Assembly: GCA_903909465.1 (NCBI GenBank)
Contig: CAIVVQ010000023.1
Coordinates: 1-37,094, forward strand
DNA length: 37,094 bases
Direction: 5' to 3'
Source of the DNA: an uncultured Opitutia bacterium
GTDB lineage: Bacteria; Verrucomicrobiota; Verrucomicrobiia; Opitutales; UBA953
The position numbers were made by a program, and so were the translations under genes. Within the stretch, counting starts at the first letter, position 1. Each line of letters starts with the position of its first letter. The notes under the pieces are model-generated. The model was not told the origin of the DNA. It did not search any database and saw nothing but the letters and a program-made list of their open reading frames with translations. This document shows, one piece after another, positions 1-8,724 of this stretch.

Positions 1-965
1 CAGCTTATGTTCCCGATCGTCCAACTAATAAAAATTACACCATCAACACGTTTACTGGCGTAGGTTTGGGTTTAGTTTTTGGCGTCGCGCTGATTATTTT
101 CTTGGGCATGTTCGACGATCGAATTAAGTCTCCAGACGATATTGAAACGGTCTTGCAAATCCCGTTGCTGGGGACTGTTCCGCAGATCACGAAGACCGTG
201 GGGCCCGAACGTGCACTATTGGCACAACACGATAAGGACTTGGTCGCAGTCGAGGCGATGCGGGCAATCTATTCCTCGATGCACGTCAATCCAGCGACGA
301 TGGCAAGTCGGGTGTTCTTGGCGACATCGACGCGTCCCGGCGAGGGCAAGACATTCGTGGTCACCAATCTGGCACTGATTTATGCGCAACACGGCGAGAA
401 GGTCCTCGTTATCGATGCCGACTTAAGACTCCCGAATATAGGTCCATCGATTGGCTTAGTTGGGTCAACTGGTATTAGTCGCTGGTTCAATGGCGATTCC
501 ACCATCGATGAAGCCATCGTTAAGAATGTTACACCCAATTTGGATGTCTTGCCAGTGGGTATGAGTTGTCGAAACCCCACGCAGGTTATCAATGACGATA
601 AATTTATACAGATGTTGAATGAAATGCGAATGCGTTATGACCGCATTTTCATCGACTCGCCTCCTCTGGGTGCGGTTTCTGACGCACTTAACCTCATTCC
701 TAACGTTGACGGCGTGATTTATATTGTACGCTATAATGCGATCAGCACACGTAATGTTAGAGATTGTATTGCTCGAATGCGCGAAGTGGGGGTGCCGATT
801 TTTGGCGCGATTCTAAATCGTATGTCGATTAAGCTCTCCTCAATCTACACGGATAGTTTCGATGCCAGTTACGAGCGTTATTACGCGGCGGCTGCGGGTG
901 CGCCTGAAGCCGAAGCGAGTGGCGCCGTGCAGTCGCCTGCCAATGATGACGACGTCAAGGCTTAG
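1..965 (+). CDS. Polysaccharide biosynthesis tyrosine autokinase (BY-kinase), C-terminal part
   Basis: This is the 3' end of a Wzc/CpsD-type protein that controls exopolysaccharide polymerisation and export at the inner membrane. The frame is open from base 3, so the gene begins outside the window; the tracked TTG at 66 is not the true start. The first visible residues end a Wzz-like periplasmic domain, followed by a transmembrane helix (GLGLVFGVALIIFLGMF). The cytoplasmic kinase domain has Walker A (RPGEGKT), Walker A' (VLVIDADLRLPN) and Walker B (RIFIDSPPLG). The tail carries a tyrosine cluster (IYTDSFDASYERYYAA), as expected for autophosphorylation. The 3' end overlaps the downstream M48 lipoprotein gene by 23 bases, suggesting co-transcription. 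Family assignment is firm; the polysaccharide is unknown. Confidence 0.93.
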   Translation, partial: AYVPDRPTNKNYTINTFTGVGLGLVFGVALIIFLGMFDDRIKSPDDIETVLQIPLLGTVPQITKTVGPERALLAQHDKDLVAVEAMRAIYSSMHVNPATMASRVFLATSTRPGEGKTFVVTNLALIYAQHGEKVLVIDADLRLPNIGPSIGLVGSTGISRWFNGDSTIDEAIVKNVTPNLDVLPVGMSCRNPTQVINDDKFIQMLNEMRMRYDRIFIDSPPLGAVSDALNLIPNVDGVIYIVRYNAISTRNVRDCIARMREVGVPIFGAILNRMSIKLSSIYTDSFDASYERYYAAAAGAPEAEASGAVQSPANDDDVKA

Positions 966-1746
966 GCCCCGCGTGCTACTAGCTTTCGTTGCGGTGGCCA
1001 TGTTCACCGGCTGCGAAACTGTGCCCATTACGGGTCGGTCCCAGTTGCTCATTATTAGTAATGCCGAACTATCTGCCGTCGCCGCGGGAGAGTTCTCCAA
1101 AATGAATAAGGTGAGTAATGATCCACGAATTGAGCAAATTCGTCGAGTGGGACTCAATATTTTGACGGTCGCCCGTCGCGATGACGCACACGGCGTTTTG
1201 CCGCCAGCTAACAAGTGGGAGTTTGCCATTATCGATGATAAATCTCCGAACGCTTTCGCCATGCCTGGCGGAAAAATTGGTTTTAATGTTGGGATGTTTC
1301 CTTACGCGGCAACGGATGATGATATCGCCGTGATATTGGGGCACGAGGTCGCTCACGTCCTGAGTCGCCATAGCAGTGAGCGAGTCTCGCAGGTGCTACT
1401 TGTGCAACTGGGTGCGGTGGCCGTCGATCACGCCACCAAAAACCAATCGGCCCGAACGCGACAAGCGTGGCTGACTGGTTTTGGTTTAGGGGCGCAGTTT
1501 GGTATGCTTCTGCCATTTAGTCGCTCCCATGAGTCTGAGGCGGACCACCTCGGCCTAATTTTCATGGCCCGAGCAGGCTATAATCCTGAAGCTGCTCCAC
1601 TGTTTTGGCGCCGCTTTTCTAATGCCAGTAGCACTAAGCCGCCGGAATTTTTCTCTACGCACCCGGCCGACGAGACTCGTATCCGTCAATTGCAGGCTTG
1701 GATGAGTGAGGCTAAGGCTCAGGCAAACTCCCTGTCTAAGCCTTAA
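943..1746 (+). CDS. M48 family metalloprotease, predicted lipoprotein
   Basis: Zinc-dependent endopeptidase of the LoiP/YcaL/BepA-like group, which act on envelope proteins in the periplasm. I moved the start from 862 to the tandem ATGs at 943/946. That gives a typical lipoprotein signal (RPRVLLAFVAVAMFTGC) with lipobox cysteine at residue 24. The later start also cuts the overlap with the upstream kinase to 23 bases. The metal motif is HEVAH (H134, E135, H138) and the third ligand is the first Glu of ESEAD (about 197). At 267 aa it is a protease domain only, without the TPR domain of BepA. It is probably translated with the upstream EPS kinase gene. Its stop overlaps the stop of convergent sppA in a shared TTAA. 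Confidence 0.9.
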   Translation: MMTTSRLRPRVLLAFVAVAMFTGCETVPITGRSQLLIISNAELSAVAAGEFSKMNKVSNDPRIEQIRRVGLNILTVARRDDAHGVLPPANKWEFAIIDDKSPNAFAMPGGKIGFNVGMFPYAATDDDIAVILGHEVAHVLSRHSSERVSQVLLVQLGAVAVDHATKNQSARTRQAWLTGFGLGAQFGMLLPFSRSHESEADHLGLIFMARAGYNPEAAPLFWRRFSNASSTKPPEFFSTHPADETRIRQLQAWMSEAKAQANSLSKP

Positions 1747-3551
1747 GGTGTTTTAAGCTGCATGGGGCAGGTTAGGTAGACGCCCTTAGGGTCATTGAGC
1801 GACTGCACCTTTTTGAGTATATCAAGGTGGGCTTTCACGAAGCTTAGGGCAGGGCTCTTGGAGTTGACTCGGGCAAAGAGTGGCTGGTCGCTTTCATCCT
1901 CTGAAACAAGTTTCTGTATAATATTTTCACGACCCGAATATAGGCTCGGCACCTGAATGATTTCGGCCTCATCCAGTTTTGCTGTTTCGCGGGCAATTTG
2001 AATGGCGTCGTGAAGCCCGCCAATACGGTCAACGAGGCCGATCTCGCGGGCATCAGCGCCCAGCCAGACGCGCCCTTGGGCGATTTCATGAACACCTTCC
2101 TTTTTCATCTTGCGACCACTGCTGACGACTTGAAGGAAGTCGTCGTAAACATCGTCCACCAAATTTTGAACAATACTAAGCTCTTCAGGAGTGGCGGGGC
2201 GGTGGCTATTAAGGAGGTCAGAGTAGCGCGAAGTTTTCACGCCATCCGTTGCGAGCGAAAGTTTAGTGGCTAATTCGCTATAATTAAAATGTAACCCAAA
2301 AACCCCGATGGAACCGGTAATGGTCATGGGGTCGGCGACGATAAGGTTAGCGGGCGCGGCAATATAATAGCCGCCGCTGGCAGAGACGTCACCCATCGAG
2401 ACAATGACGGGAATGCCCTTAGCTTTAAGGAGGCCTACCTCACGTGCGACCAGGTCGCTCGCAAACGCTGAACCGCCCGGACTATTAATCCGCAAGACAA
2501 CCGCTTTCAGTTTATCATCGTTGCGCAGTGTCCGTAAATCATGGGCGAGTTGATCGCCACCGACCTCATTGTCGGCGCCCCAGCCATCGACAATTTCGCC
2601 TTCGGCATAAACCACTGCAATGCGCCCGCCTTTGTGAGGAAGCTTGGCCTTGCTGGAATAATTAAAGAGTGAGACTTGGCGGAAAGAGGCCTCACCTTCA
2701 TCTGCCTTCGCTCCGATTTTTTGCATCTCCGCGATGAGTTCGTCGCGCTGCATCAATTGGTCGACCAGGTTTAGTTTTAGCGCTTCGGATGCGGAGAATA
2801 TCCCCGCACTATTAGCGTATTGATTAAGGGTTCCGACGGTCAGTCCGCGTGAGCTGGCAACTTCAGATGTAATCCTTTTCCATGCGCCCCGAAGCACGGC
2901 CTCGGTTTGTTCGCGCGAGGGTTCGCTCATCTTATCTCCTAGGTAGGGTTCAACCGCTGATTTATATTTGCCGACTTTGGTGACCTGAACCCCAACCCCG
3001 ATTTTCTTAAGCGTTTCTCCGAAATAAAAATTATAAGTTTCGAGGCCCTTGAATTCTAATTCACCCGCAGGGTGCTGATAAATTTTGTCAGCCACGCTGG
3101 CCAAGTAATATTCGTGCTGCGAAGCGTTCTCGACCCAGGCAATCAAAGGCTTACCGGACTTTTTGTAGGCTTGCAGCGCCTGACGAATCTCTGCCAGCTG
3201 AACGTAGCCCGCTTCAACTTCGCCCGCAATAAGGATGCCCACAATCGCTTGATCCTTGCTGGCGAGCTTAATGGATTCTACCGCCCGCCATAAATCCACC
3301 TGCACCGTATGGTCACTCCCAAGTAGCCTTTCAAAGCTTGGGCTGCCGTGAGAGGGGGTGTCATTAACGACTATGCCGTTGCCGATGACTAAGACGGTTT
3401 TGTTTTTTACTGTTACGGGGGATTTCTCGGCGTGCATGCCAGCCGAAGAAACTAAAGCGACGAGTAGAATGAGTAGCGCGAAGCCAGCGATGATGCCGGC
3501 AGCGAAGGTTCCAATGGCAGATGCCAGTACGTTCTTAAAAAACTCTTTCAT
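1743..3551 (-). CDS. sppA: Signal peptide peptidase SppA, long (67K) type
   Basis: Membrane-anchored S49 serine protease that degrades signal peptides left in the inner membrane. The tracked ORF begins at 3686, but its first 45 residues look non-coding. The ATG at 3551 (MKEFFKNVLASAIGTFAAG) directly precedes the single N-terminal transmembrane helix, giving 602 aa, close to the usual length of duplicated-domain SppA. Both halves of the Ser/Lys dyad are visible: Lys197 in the N-terminal repeat (KYKSAVEPY) and Ser392 in the C-terminal repeat (GDVSASGGYYIA). The oxyanion segment INSPGGSAF is also present. It is monocistronic, divergent from the gene at 3673 and convergent with the M48 protease. 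Confidence 0.95.
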   Translation of the reverse strand: MKEFFKNVLASAIGTFAAGIIAGFALLILLVALVSSAGMHAEKSPVTVKNKTVLVIGNGIVVNDTPSHGSPSFERLLGSDHTVQVDLWRAVESIKLASKDQAIVGILIAGEVEAGYVQLAEIRQALQAYKKSGKPLIAWVENASQHEYYLASVADKIYQHPAGELEFKGLETYNFYFGETLKKIGVGVQVTKVGKYKSAVEPYLGDKMSEPSREQTEAVLRGAWKRITSEVASSRGLTVGTLNQYANSAGIFSASEALKLNLVDQLMQRDELIAEMQKIGAKADEGEASFRQVSLFNYSSKAKLPHKGGRIAVVYAEGEIVDGWGADNEVGGDQLAHDLRTLRNDDKLKAVVLRINSPGGSAFASDLVAREVGLLKAKGIPVIVSMGDVSASGGYYIAAPANLIVADPMTITGSIGVFGLHFNYSELATKLSLATDGVKTSRYSDLLNSHRPATPEELSIVQNLVDDVYDDFLQVVSSGRKMKKEGVHEIAQGRVWLGADAREIGLVDRIGGLHDAIQIARETAKLDEAEIIQVPSLYSGRENIIQKLVSEDESDQPLFARVNSKSPALSFVKAHLDILKKVQSLNDPKGVYLTCPMQLKTP

Positions 3552-3590
3552 GGTGGGTAGATGGTTGCGGAGCCAGTAGGGTGAAAGTTT

Positions 3591-3604
3591 GGTGAATATT
3601 CGCC
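3591..3604. promoter_or_regulatory. Imperfect palindrome in the sppA / 3673 divergent intergenic region
   Basis: GGTGAATATTCGCC matches its own reverse complement at 12 of 14 positions, with a perfect GAATATTC core. It lies in the 121-bp region that must hold promoters for both sppA and the divergent gene. It could be an operator, but a match this short is expected by chance in a window of this size. I found no convincing -35/-10 pair around it. Confidence 0.2.
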
Positions 3605-3672
3605 ACCATAAAGAGAATATAAGCTGAGTCTTTCCGCTCGTTTTATCGGAGAAGGTTCTACAGGATGTGACT

Positions 3673-5121
3673 ATGTCGGAACTCAATCAAGAACAGGGTG
3701 CCGGTACCGCGCGTAAGGCGCTGGCCATTAACCTCGATAAATCTGCCTATGGGGTCTTCGCTGAAATCGGGGCCGGCCAAGAAGTCGTTCGGCATTTCTT
3801 TAAAGCGGGCGGCGCTTCCGGTACGGTTGCCAAGAGTATGTCGGCTTACGACATGCGCGTGAGCGATGCCATTTACGGACACCCCAAGCGGTACGTCTCG
3901 CGTGAGCGCTTGGAGCAGATGATGTCACACGAGTACGGCTTGCTCGTCGATCGCCTCGCTTCCGAGCGTGGTGCAAATACGAGATTCTTCACTTTTGCCG
4001 ACACCGTTGCCACGACGCCCAAGGAAGGGAAGGCCCAGGGACACTCTTGGATGGGCATGCGTTTTCAGGTGACGCCTGGCTCTGAGCCTAGCGACGTTAT
4101 CTTGCACTTGCGACTTTGGGATCGTGGGGTCAGCCGCCAACAAGACGCCTTAGGGATGGTCGGGGTGAACCTCGTTCACGCGGCATTGTTTTCCCGTAAC
4201 TCAATTTCAGAATTTTTACAGGCCCTGATTGATGAGGTCGGGTCAGGTCGAGTGGAAATCGACTTTGTGCATTTTAGTGGGCCAGCATTCGCTAGTTTCA
4301 ATAATCAAGATGCACTCATTGAATTAGTCCGTCAGGGCTTAACCGACGCAATTTTATTTGATGAAAACGGCGCCCCTGCCGTCGCGGGTGAATACTTTTA
4401 CAAAAAATCCCTACTCGTTGCCCGCGGCACCTATCGCCCAGTTTCATTGGTGAATGAGGATATGTTGGCTTGTGCCGAACGGGCGCTGCAGGGCACGAAA
4501 GAAATGGTGACGATTTTCGAAATGTGCATCGGGCAAGACACGAGCTCGCATGATGAAGTTCTCGGACGTGTCGCCTTGGTGGCGGCGCTTAAACGTCCCT
4601 TGCTCATTACGCGTCACCGTGGCTGGTACCGCTTGCCGGCGTATTTCCGCTTACACACCGATGGTGAAATCACACTGGTGGCCGGCATGAATAACTTGGT
4701 GGATCTATTTAATCCCGAGCACTACCGACACTTGGATGGCGGCGTGCTGGAGGCCTGCGGACGGCTCTTTAAGGAAGGGGTGCGTGTCATGGTCTACCCC
4801 ATGCTCGGCCACCAATTGCGACGACTGATCGCCGACCCAGTTGCCTGCCAAGTGTGCTTCCCTGAAACTTATAAAATCGATGATAATTCGGTGATCACCG
4901 CCGCAGACGTACAAGTGCGACCCAAGGTCGCCGGCTTGTTTGAGCACCTTCGCACCAATGGATTCTTAGTGCCAATTACGGGCGCCAGCTTGCAGGCGCT
5001 GGCTTGTCAGCCGCGCACCTTGGCCGAACGCATTCAGGCGGGAACGCCGGGTTGGGAGAAAGAGGTCCCCGTCCCCGTTGCTGCGGAAATTAAGCGTCTG
5101 AAACTTTGGCAGAAGACGTAA
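3673..5121 (+). CDS. Conserved protein of unknown function (482 aa, 'AEIGAGQEVVRHFF' family)
   Basis: Function unknown. From memory, homologues with the N-terminal signature AEIGAGQEVVRHFF...GGASGTVAKSMSAYDM...DAIYG occur in cyanobacteria and other phyla. They are often auto-labelled nicotinate-nucleotide adenylyltransferase or TonB-dependent receptor. Neither label is supported here: there is no signal peptide, TonB box, plug or barrel pattern, and no (H/T)xGH nucleotidyltransferase motif. It looks like a soluble cytoplasmic protein of mixed alpha/beta character. The ATG at 3673 is preferred over GTG 3667 because AGGA lies seven bases upstream, one of the few Shine-Dalgarno-like sequences in the window. 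It is apparently monocistronic, between sppA (divergent) and the sulfatase operon. Existence as a gene is certain; function is not. Confidence 0.9.
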   Translation: MSELNQEQGAGTARKALAINLDKSAYGVFAEIGAGQEVVRHFFKAGGASGTVAKSMSAYDMRVSDAIYGHPKRYVSRERLEQMMSHEYGLLVDRLASERGANTRFFTFADTVATTPKEGKAQGHSWMGMRFQVTPGSEPSDVILHLRLWDRGVSRQQDALGMVGVNLVHAALFSRNSISEFLQALIDEVGSGRVEIDFVHFSGPAFASFNNQDALIELVRQGLTDAILFDENGAPAVAGEYFYKKSLLVARGTYRPVSLVNEDMLACAERALQGTKEMVTIFEMCIGQDTSSHDEVLGRVALVAALKRPLLITRHRGWYRLPAYFRLHTDGEITLVAGMNNLVDLFNPEHYRHLDGGVLEACGRLFKEGVRVMVYPMLGHQLRRLIADPVACQVCFPETYKIDDNSVITAADVQVRPKVAGLFEHLRTNGFLVPITGASLQALACQPRTLAERIQAGTPGWEKEVPVPVAAEIKRLKLWQKT

Positions 5122-5171
5122 AGTTCTGGTTTCGGGAAACTTTTACTGCATAAAGGTTTTCATCTTTAAGA

Positions 5172-6596
5172 ATGAGAACCCCCTTATTCCTTATTTTGTA
5201 TATAAGTACGGTCTGGGCTGCTGAAAGTCCTCCAAACTTCTTGGTTATCTTGGGCGAGGCCCAAGGCTGGTCATCATTATCAATGCCGCTCGACGACCGC
5301 AATGTGGCTGGTTCTCGCAGCGACTATATTCAGACACCTAATCTAGATAGCATCGGTAAAAACGGCATCAGCTTTTCGGATTTCTATGCAGGAGCTCCCC
5401 GATGTACGCCGTCGCGTGCCGCTTTATATACTGGTCGGAGCCCCGCACAGTTACACATGACATTTGTCAGTGAGGGCAAGAAAGATGGAGCCGCCAGCCC
5501 CGGTGACAAAGTCATCGCCCCCGCTTGCATCACTGAGTTGCCGGCAGGCGTTGAAACGATCGCGACGCTTTTGCGTAAGCGAGGTTATGCGACGGCTCAC
5601 TTTGGTAAGTGGCACTTGGGTCGGGTGAATCCGACTGAACACGGATTCGATGAAAGCGATGGCGCAAACTCTAACGGCGGACCCGATGACGTTGAGAACC
5701 CCAATCCGAAACAATGTGCGCTCACGGCGCAAAAGGGTTGTGATTTTATCGCCCGACAGGTGAAGGCTAAAAAACCATTCTACTTGGAAATCGATCAGTA
5801 CCCTGGTCGCCAAGGCGATTCCGCGACCCCTGAGACGATCGCTGCAGTGAAAAAGCGTTTAGGCGAAAATTTCAATTCACAGAATCTAAGTCGGGCCGCT
5901 GGTTGCGAAGAAATTGATAAAAGTATCGGACAGGTCTTGGCTCAGCTCAAGGCACTGGGAGTTGAGCAGAACACCTATATTATTTATACAGCCGACCACG
6001 GCGCACAAGGCGCCAACAGCAATGGTATGCTCACGAATGGCAAGGGCACGATTTGGGAGGGTGGAGTGCGAGTGCCCTTATTAATTTCGGGGCCGCAGAT
6101 TAAGTCAGGCGTATTTTCGCATGTGCGTGCGAGTCACGTGGATTTACTTCCCACCGTGGTTGAGTTGGCTGGCATTGCTGGCGACTCGTCGCCAAAGGGG
6201 ATTGAAGGTGCAAGTTTGGTGCCGATTTTATTGGGTAAATCGCTGGAGGCGCCCCGACGCCCTCGCGATGATTTTGTCATTCACTACCCGCATTATGATA
6301 AAGATGAGCTAGGTCCCACTTCGGCAATTTATTATAAAAATTATAAGTTAATAAGGGTCTATGAAACGGGTCAGTCGATGCTCTTCGATTTGTCATCAGA
6401 TCTGGCTGAGCAAAAAAATCTCGCTGCGGCATTACCAGACGTCGTTGCTGAACTTGATCGACGGCTCACTGATTACTTAAAGCAACAAGGAGGGCTTTTG
6501 CCTCAGCCCAATCCTGACTACAATCCAACGGGGGCTCGCTCGGTGGAGAGCCGGGGTGGTAGTGGAGGCGGGAAAAAATCTAAAAACAAAAAATGA
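5172..6596 (+). CDS. Secreted sulfatase family protein (type I, Cys-type)
   Basis: Predicted exported sulfatase that would hydrolyse sulfate esters, perhaps on polysaccharides; the substrate cannot be told. A short signal peptide ends near WAAES (about residue 18). CTPSR (Cys78) fits the C-x-P-x-R signature that matures to formylglycine, so an FGE-type activating enzyme elsewhere is expected. Other conserved parts are GKWHLG (about 140-146) and TADHG (about 272-276). The first metal-binding pair is unusual: the canonical Asp-Asp of 'LADDQGW' is Glu29-Ala30 (LGEAQGW). I recall similar TEAQGW/TEGQGW forms in planctomycete and verrucomicrobial sulfatases. The C terminus is Gly/Lys-rich (GGSGGGKKSKNKK). 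The stop overlaps the next ATG as ATGA, so the two genes are probably coupled. Confidence 0.9.
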   Translation: MRTPLFLILYISTVWAAESPPNFLVILGEAQGWSSLSMPLDDRNVAGSRSDYIQTPNLDSIGKNGISFSDFYAGAPRCTPSRAALYTGRSPAQLHMTFVSEGKKDGAASPGDKVIAPACITELPAGVETIATLLRKRGYATAHFGKWHLGRVNPTEHGFDESDGANSNGGPDDVENPNPKQCALTAQKGCDFIARQVKAKKPFYLEIDQYPGRQGDSATPETIAAVKKRLGENFNSQNLSRAAGCEEIDKSIGQVLAQLKALGVEQNTYIIYTADHGAQGANSNGMLTNGKGTIWEGGVRVPLLISGPQIKSGVFSHVRASHVDLLPTVVELAGIAGDSSPKGIEGASLVPILLGKSLEAPRRPRDDFVIHYPHYDKDELGPTSAIYYKNYKLIRVYETGQSMLFDLSSDLAEQKNLAAALPDVVAELDRRLTDYLKQQGGLLPQPNPDYNPTGARSVESRGGSGGGKKSKNKK

Positions 6597-8050
6597 TCTC
6601 TAATCGATTCAAGGTCTTTATCGGAGTCAGTGCACTTTTTTCCATCTTCGCACTGTCGATTATGGCAGGCCCAGAAGATGCTAAAAAAATTCGTGGGGCA
6701 AAATCAGGAGGGCAGGGTGGTGGCGCCACGGTAGAGCCAGCAGTAGTGCCTGCTTATCCTTTTAATACTTGGCTTTGCCGGCCGATGGCAGATGGCGTGA
6801 CGGTGAATGTATTAAGCTGGTCGCCGATGGGTGCGCACCTGATTTATGGTGAGAACGAAAAATCATTGAGTCAGAAAAGTGCGGAGCAGATGCTCAGTGT
6901 GGGTGAGCCCAAAGATTTTGTCCTTAGTAAATTAAAGCCTGGCACTAAGTATTACTATCAATTGGTTTATCGTTTAAATTCTGGGGAGGAGAAGAAATCT
7001 GCGGTAGCAAATTTTCAAACCCAACGCCCAGCGGGCAAGGCGTTTACTTTTGCGATACAAGCTGACTCACATTTAGACGTCAGCACGGACCCTAAGCTTT
7101 ATCAGCAGACGTTGACTAATATTGCGAAGGATCGCCCCGACTTCTTAATTGATCTCGGTGACACCTCGATGGTCGATAAATTTGGCAGTCAGTTTAAGAA
7201 GGCCGAAGCTCAGTACCTCGCCCAACGTTATTATATTGGGAATATCGCACACAGCGTTCCGTTGTTCATGGTGCTGGGAAATCACGATGGCGAAGTCGGT
7301 TCGCGATTAGGCGGGGCTGACTCCATGCCCATTTGGTCGGTCGGCATGCGCAAGAAATTCTTTCCTAATCCCGAGAGTGGCGGCATTTACTCGGGCAATA
7401 TCAGTCCCGAGCCCAGTGCTGGCATGCTGCAGGATTACTACGCATGGGAATGGGGTAATGCGCAGTTCATTGTCTTAGATCCATTTTGGTTTTCGCGTGA
7501 AAAAAACGGACCAGACCAATGGTCGGCCACGCTGGGCGAGGCTCAGTACCGATGGTTAACTGCGACGCTTGAACAGAGTAAGGCAAAATTCCGTTTCGTT
7601 TTCATTCACCACTTAGTTGGCGGATTAGGGCATGATGTTCGCGGCGGTGCACGCTTTGCACCTTACATGGAGTGGGGTGGTAAGAACGCGGATGGCTCGG
7701 ACGGATTTGCCCAACATCGACCAGGCTGGCCGTTGCCGTTACACGCCCTTTTCGTGAAGCACCACGTCAGCGCTATTTTTCATGGTCACGATCACATCTA
7801 TGCGAAGGAAGATTTAGATGGCATCGTTTATCAAGAAGTTCCCCAGCCCAGTAATCCAAGTGGCGGCACGAAGAGCGCGGAGGACTACGGTTACACGGGG
7901 GTAATCATGGGTAGCTCGGGGCACATTCGGGTTACGGTCGAGTCAGATCAAGCAAAAGTTGAATATGTTCGATCCGCTGTTCCTGGGGTCACGCGTGCAG
8001 ATGCGGTTAACGAGAATGTAGAGCATTCATACGTGATTAAGCCGCGGTAA
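6593..8050 (+). CDS. Secreted purple-acid-phosphatase-like metallophosphoesterase
   Basis: Exported dinuclear-metal phosphoesterase. A signal peptide (FIGVSALFSIFALSIMA) is followed by a Gly/Lys-rich stretch (KKIRGAKSGGQGGG). Next comes a fibronectin-like domain (about 55-145, with LKPGTKYYYQLVY) typical of purple acid phosphatases, then the catalytic domain. Metal-ligand motifs appear in order: ADSHLD (about 156), LGDT (about 188), GNHDGE (about 227), HH (about 338) and HGHDHIY (about 396). The start overlaps the sulfatase stop by four bases (ATGA). A secreted sulfatase and phosphatase translated together suggest joint removal of sulfate and phosphate groups from an external substrate; that is inference. 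Length 485 aa, normal for the family. Confidence 0.9.
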   Translation: MISNRFKVFIGVSALFSIFALSIMAGPEDAKKIRGAKSGGQGGGATVEPAVVPAYPFNTWLCRPMADGVTVNVLSWSPMGAHLIYGENEKSLSQKSAEQMLSVGEPKDFVLSKLKPGTKYYYQLVYRLNSGEEKKSAVANFQTQRPAGKAFTFAIQADSHLDVSTDPKLYQQTLTNIAKDRPDFLIDLGDTSMVDKFGSQFKKAEAQYLAQRYYIGNIAHSVPLFMVLGNHDGEVGSRLGGADSMPIWSVGMRKKFFPNPESGGIYSGNISPEPSAGMLQDYYAWEWGNAQFIVLDPFWFSREKNGPDQWSATLGEAQYRWLTATLEQSKAKFRFVFIHHLVGGLGHDVRGGARFAPYMEWGGKNADGSDGFAQHRPGWPLPLHALFVKHHVSAIFHGHDHIYAKEDLDGIVYQEVPQPSNPSGGTKSAEDYGYTGVIMGSSGHIRVTVESDQAKVEYVRSAVPGVTRADAVNENVEHSYVIKPR

Positions 8051-8118
8051 ATGCTTAGAGTGGAATCGCTTTCTTCGGTTTGCACTTTGGGACGACCCTA
8101 GCATCGTCACGCTTAACC

Positions 8119-8724
8119 ATGGAAACGCCGCCCACCTCATTGCCTTCGGAGTCGCATACCGAATTAGCGTTGTCAGTGGAACGTGCTTACCGCGAAGCCG
8201 TGGTGGTTGATCGACTGGGTGCACTGTGGTCGGTTATTATCGCTAAGTGTCTGCTGGCTCAGTGGGCAATCGATTACTATGCGATTCCGATTAGCGGGCT
8301 GCGCTTTATTTGGACGCTGACCTTGACCATGGCCGTCATTGCGACCGTGCTTTACCTCCAAGCCCACCGCTCAAAAATCAGTTTCTTCCCTAATCAATTC
8401 CGCGTTGGCTCTGCCGTGTTTGTCGGAGTCATGATTAACGCCGGATTTATATTTTACGCACACTTTGCCTTGGCCGCCCTCACATCTATCGCCGCTTATG
8501 CCATGGTTGCGGCTTTAATGGGCGGGTGGTCATTGGTTAGGGCCACATTGAGACGTGCACCTGAGCCTTTGATGGCCGCTTTACTTTGGTGGTTGGTTGC
8601 CGGCTTAATTTTGCGAGCCGCTCCCGAATTTTCGATGCTCTGGCTCGGGCTGGGTTGCCTCGTGGCACAAGCATTACCCATCTTCGCGATGGTGATGCGC
8701 ACGCAGAAGGCCTTGCGAGTCTGA
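8119..8724 (+). CDS. Small integral membrane protein of unknown function
   Basis: Not recognised. The track starts at 8080, but ATG 8119 (METPPTSLP) gives a sensible cytoplasmic N terminus before the first hydrophobic segment. The 201-aa protein has an acidic/polar first 35 residues, then about six hydrophobic segments (for example WSVIIAKCLLAQWAI, FIWTLTLTMAVIATVLYL, VGVMINAGFIFYAHFALAAL). A basic loop (RATLRRAPEP) lies in the middle. The pattern resembles small ATP-synthase-I-like or accessory membrane proteins, but no motif fixes a function. It lies 68 bases after the phosphoesterase gene, possibly in the same transcript. It ends exactly where convergent lysR ends. Confidence 0.7.
   Translation: METPPTSLPSESHTELALSVERAYREAVVVDRLGALWSVIIAKCLLAQWAIDYYAIPISGLRFIWTLTLTMAVIATVLYLQAHRSKISFFPNQFRVGSAVFVGVMINAGFIFYAHFALAALTSIAAYAMVAALMGGWSLVRATLRRAPEPLMAALLWWLVAGLILRAAPEFSMLWLGLGCLVAQALPIFAMVMRTQKALRV

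Noticed and set aside
862-942. N-terminal extension of the M48 protease from ATG 862
   Set aside because: It would overlap the kinase gene by over 100 bases and would bury the lipoprotein signal peptide; ATG 943/946 explains the protein better.
3552-3686. 45-residue N-terminal extension of SppA
   Set aside because: The extension overlaps the divergent gene's start and precedes the normal membrane anchor; it reads as intergenic sequence.
3673-5121. Annotation as TonB-dependent receptor or nicotinate-nucleotide adenylyltransferase
   Set aside because: No signal peptide, plug/barrel pattern or HxGH nucleotidyltransferase motif; kept as function unknown.
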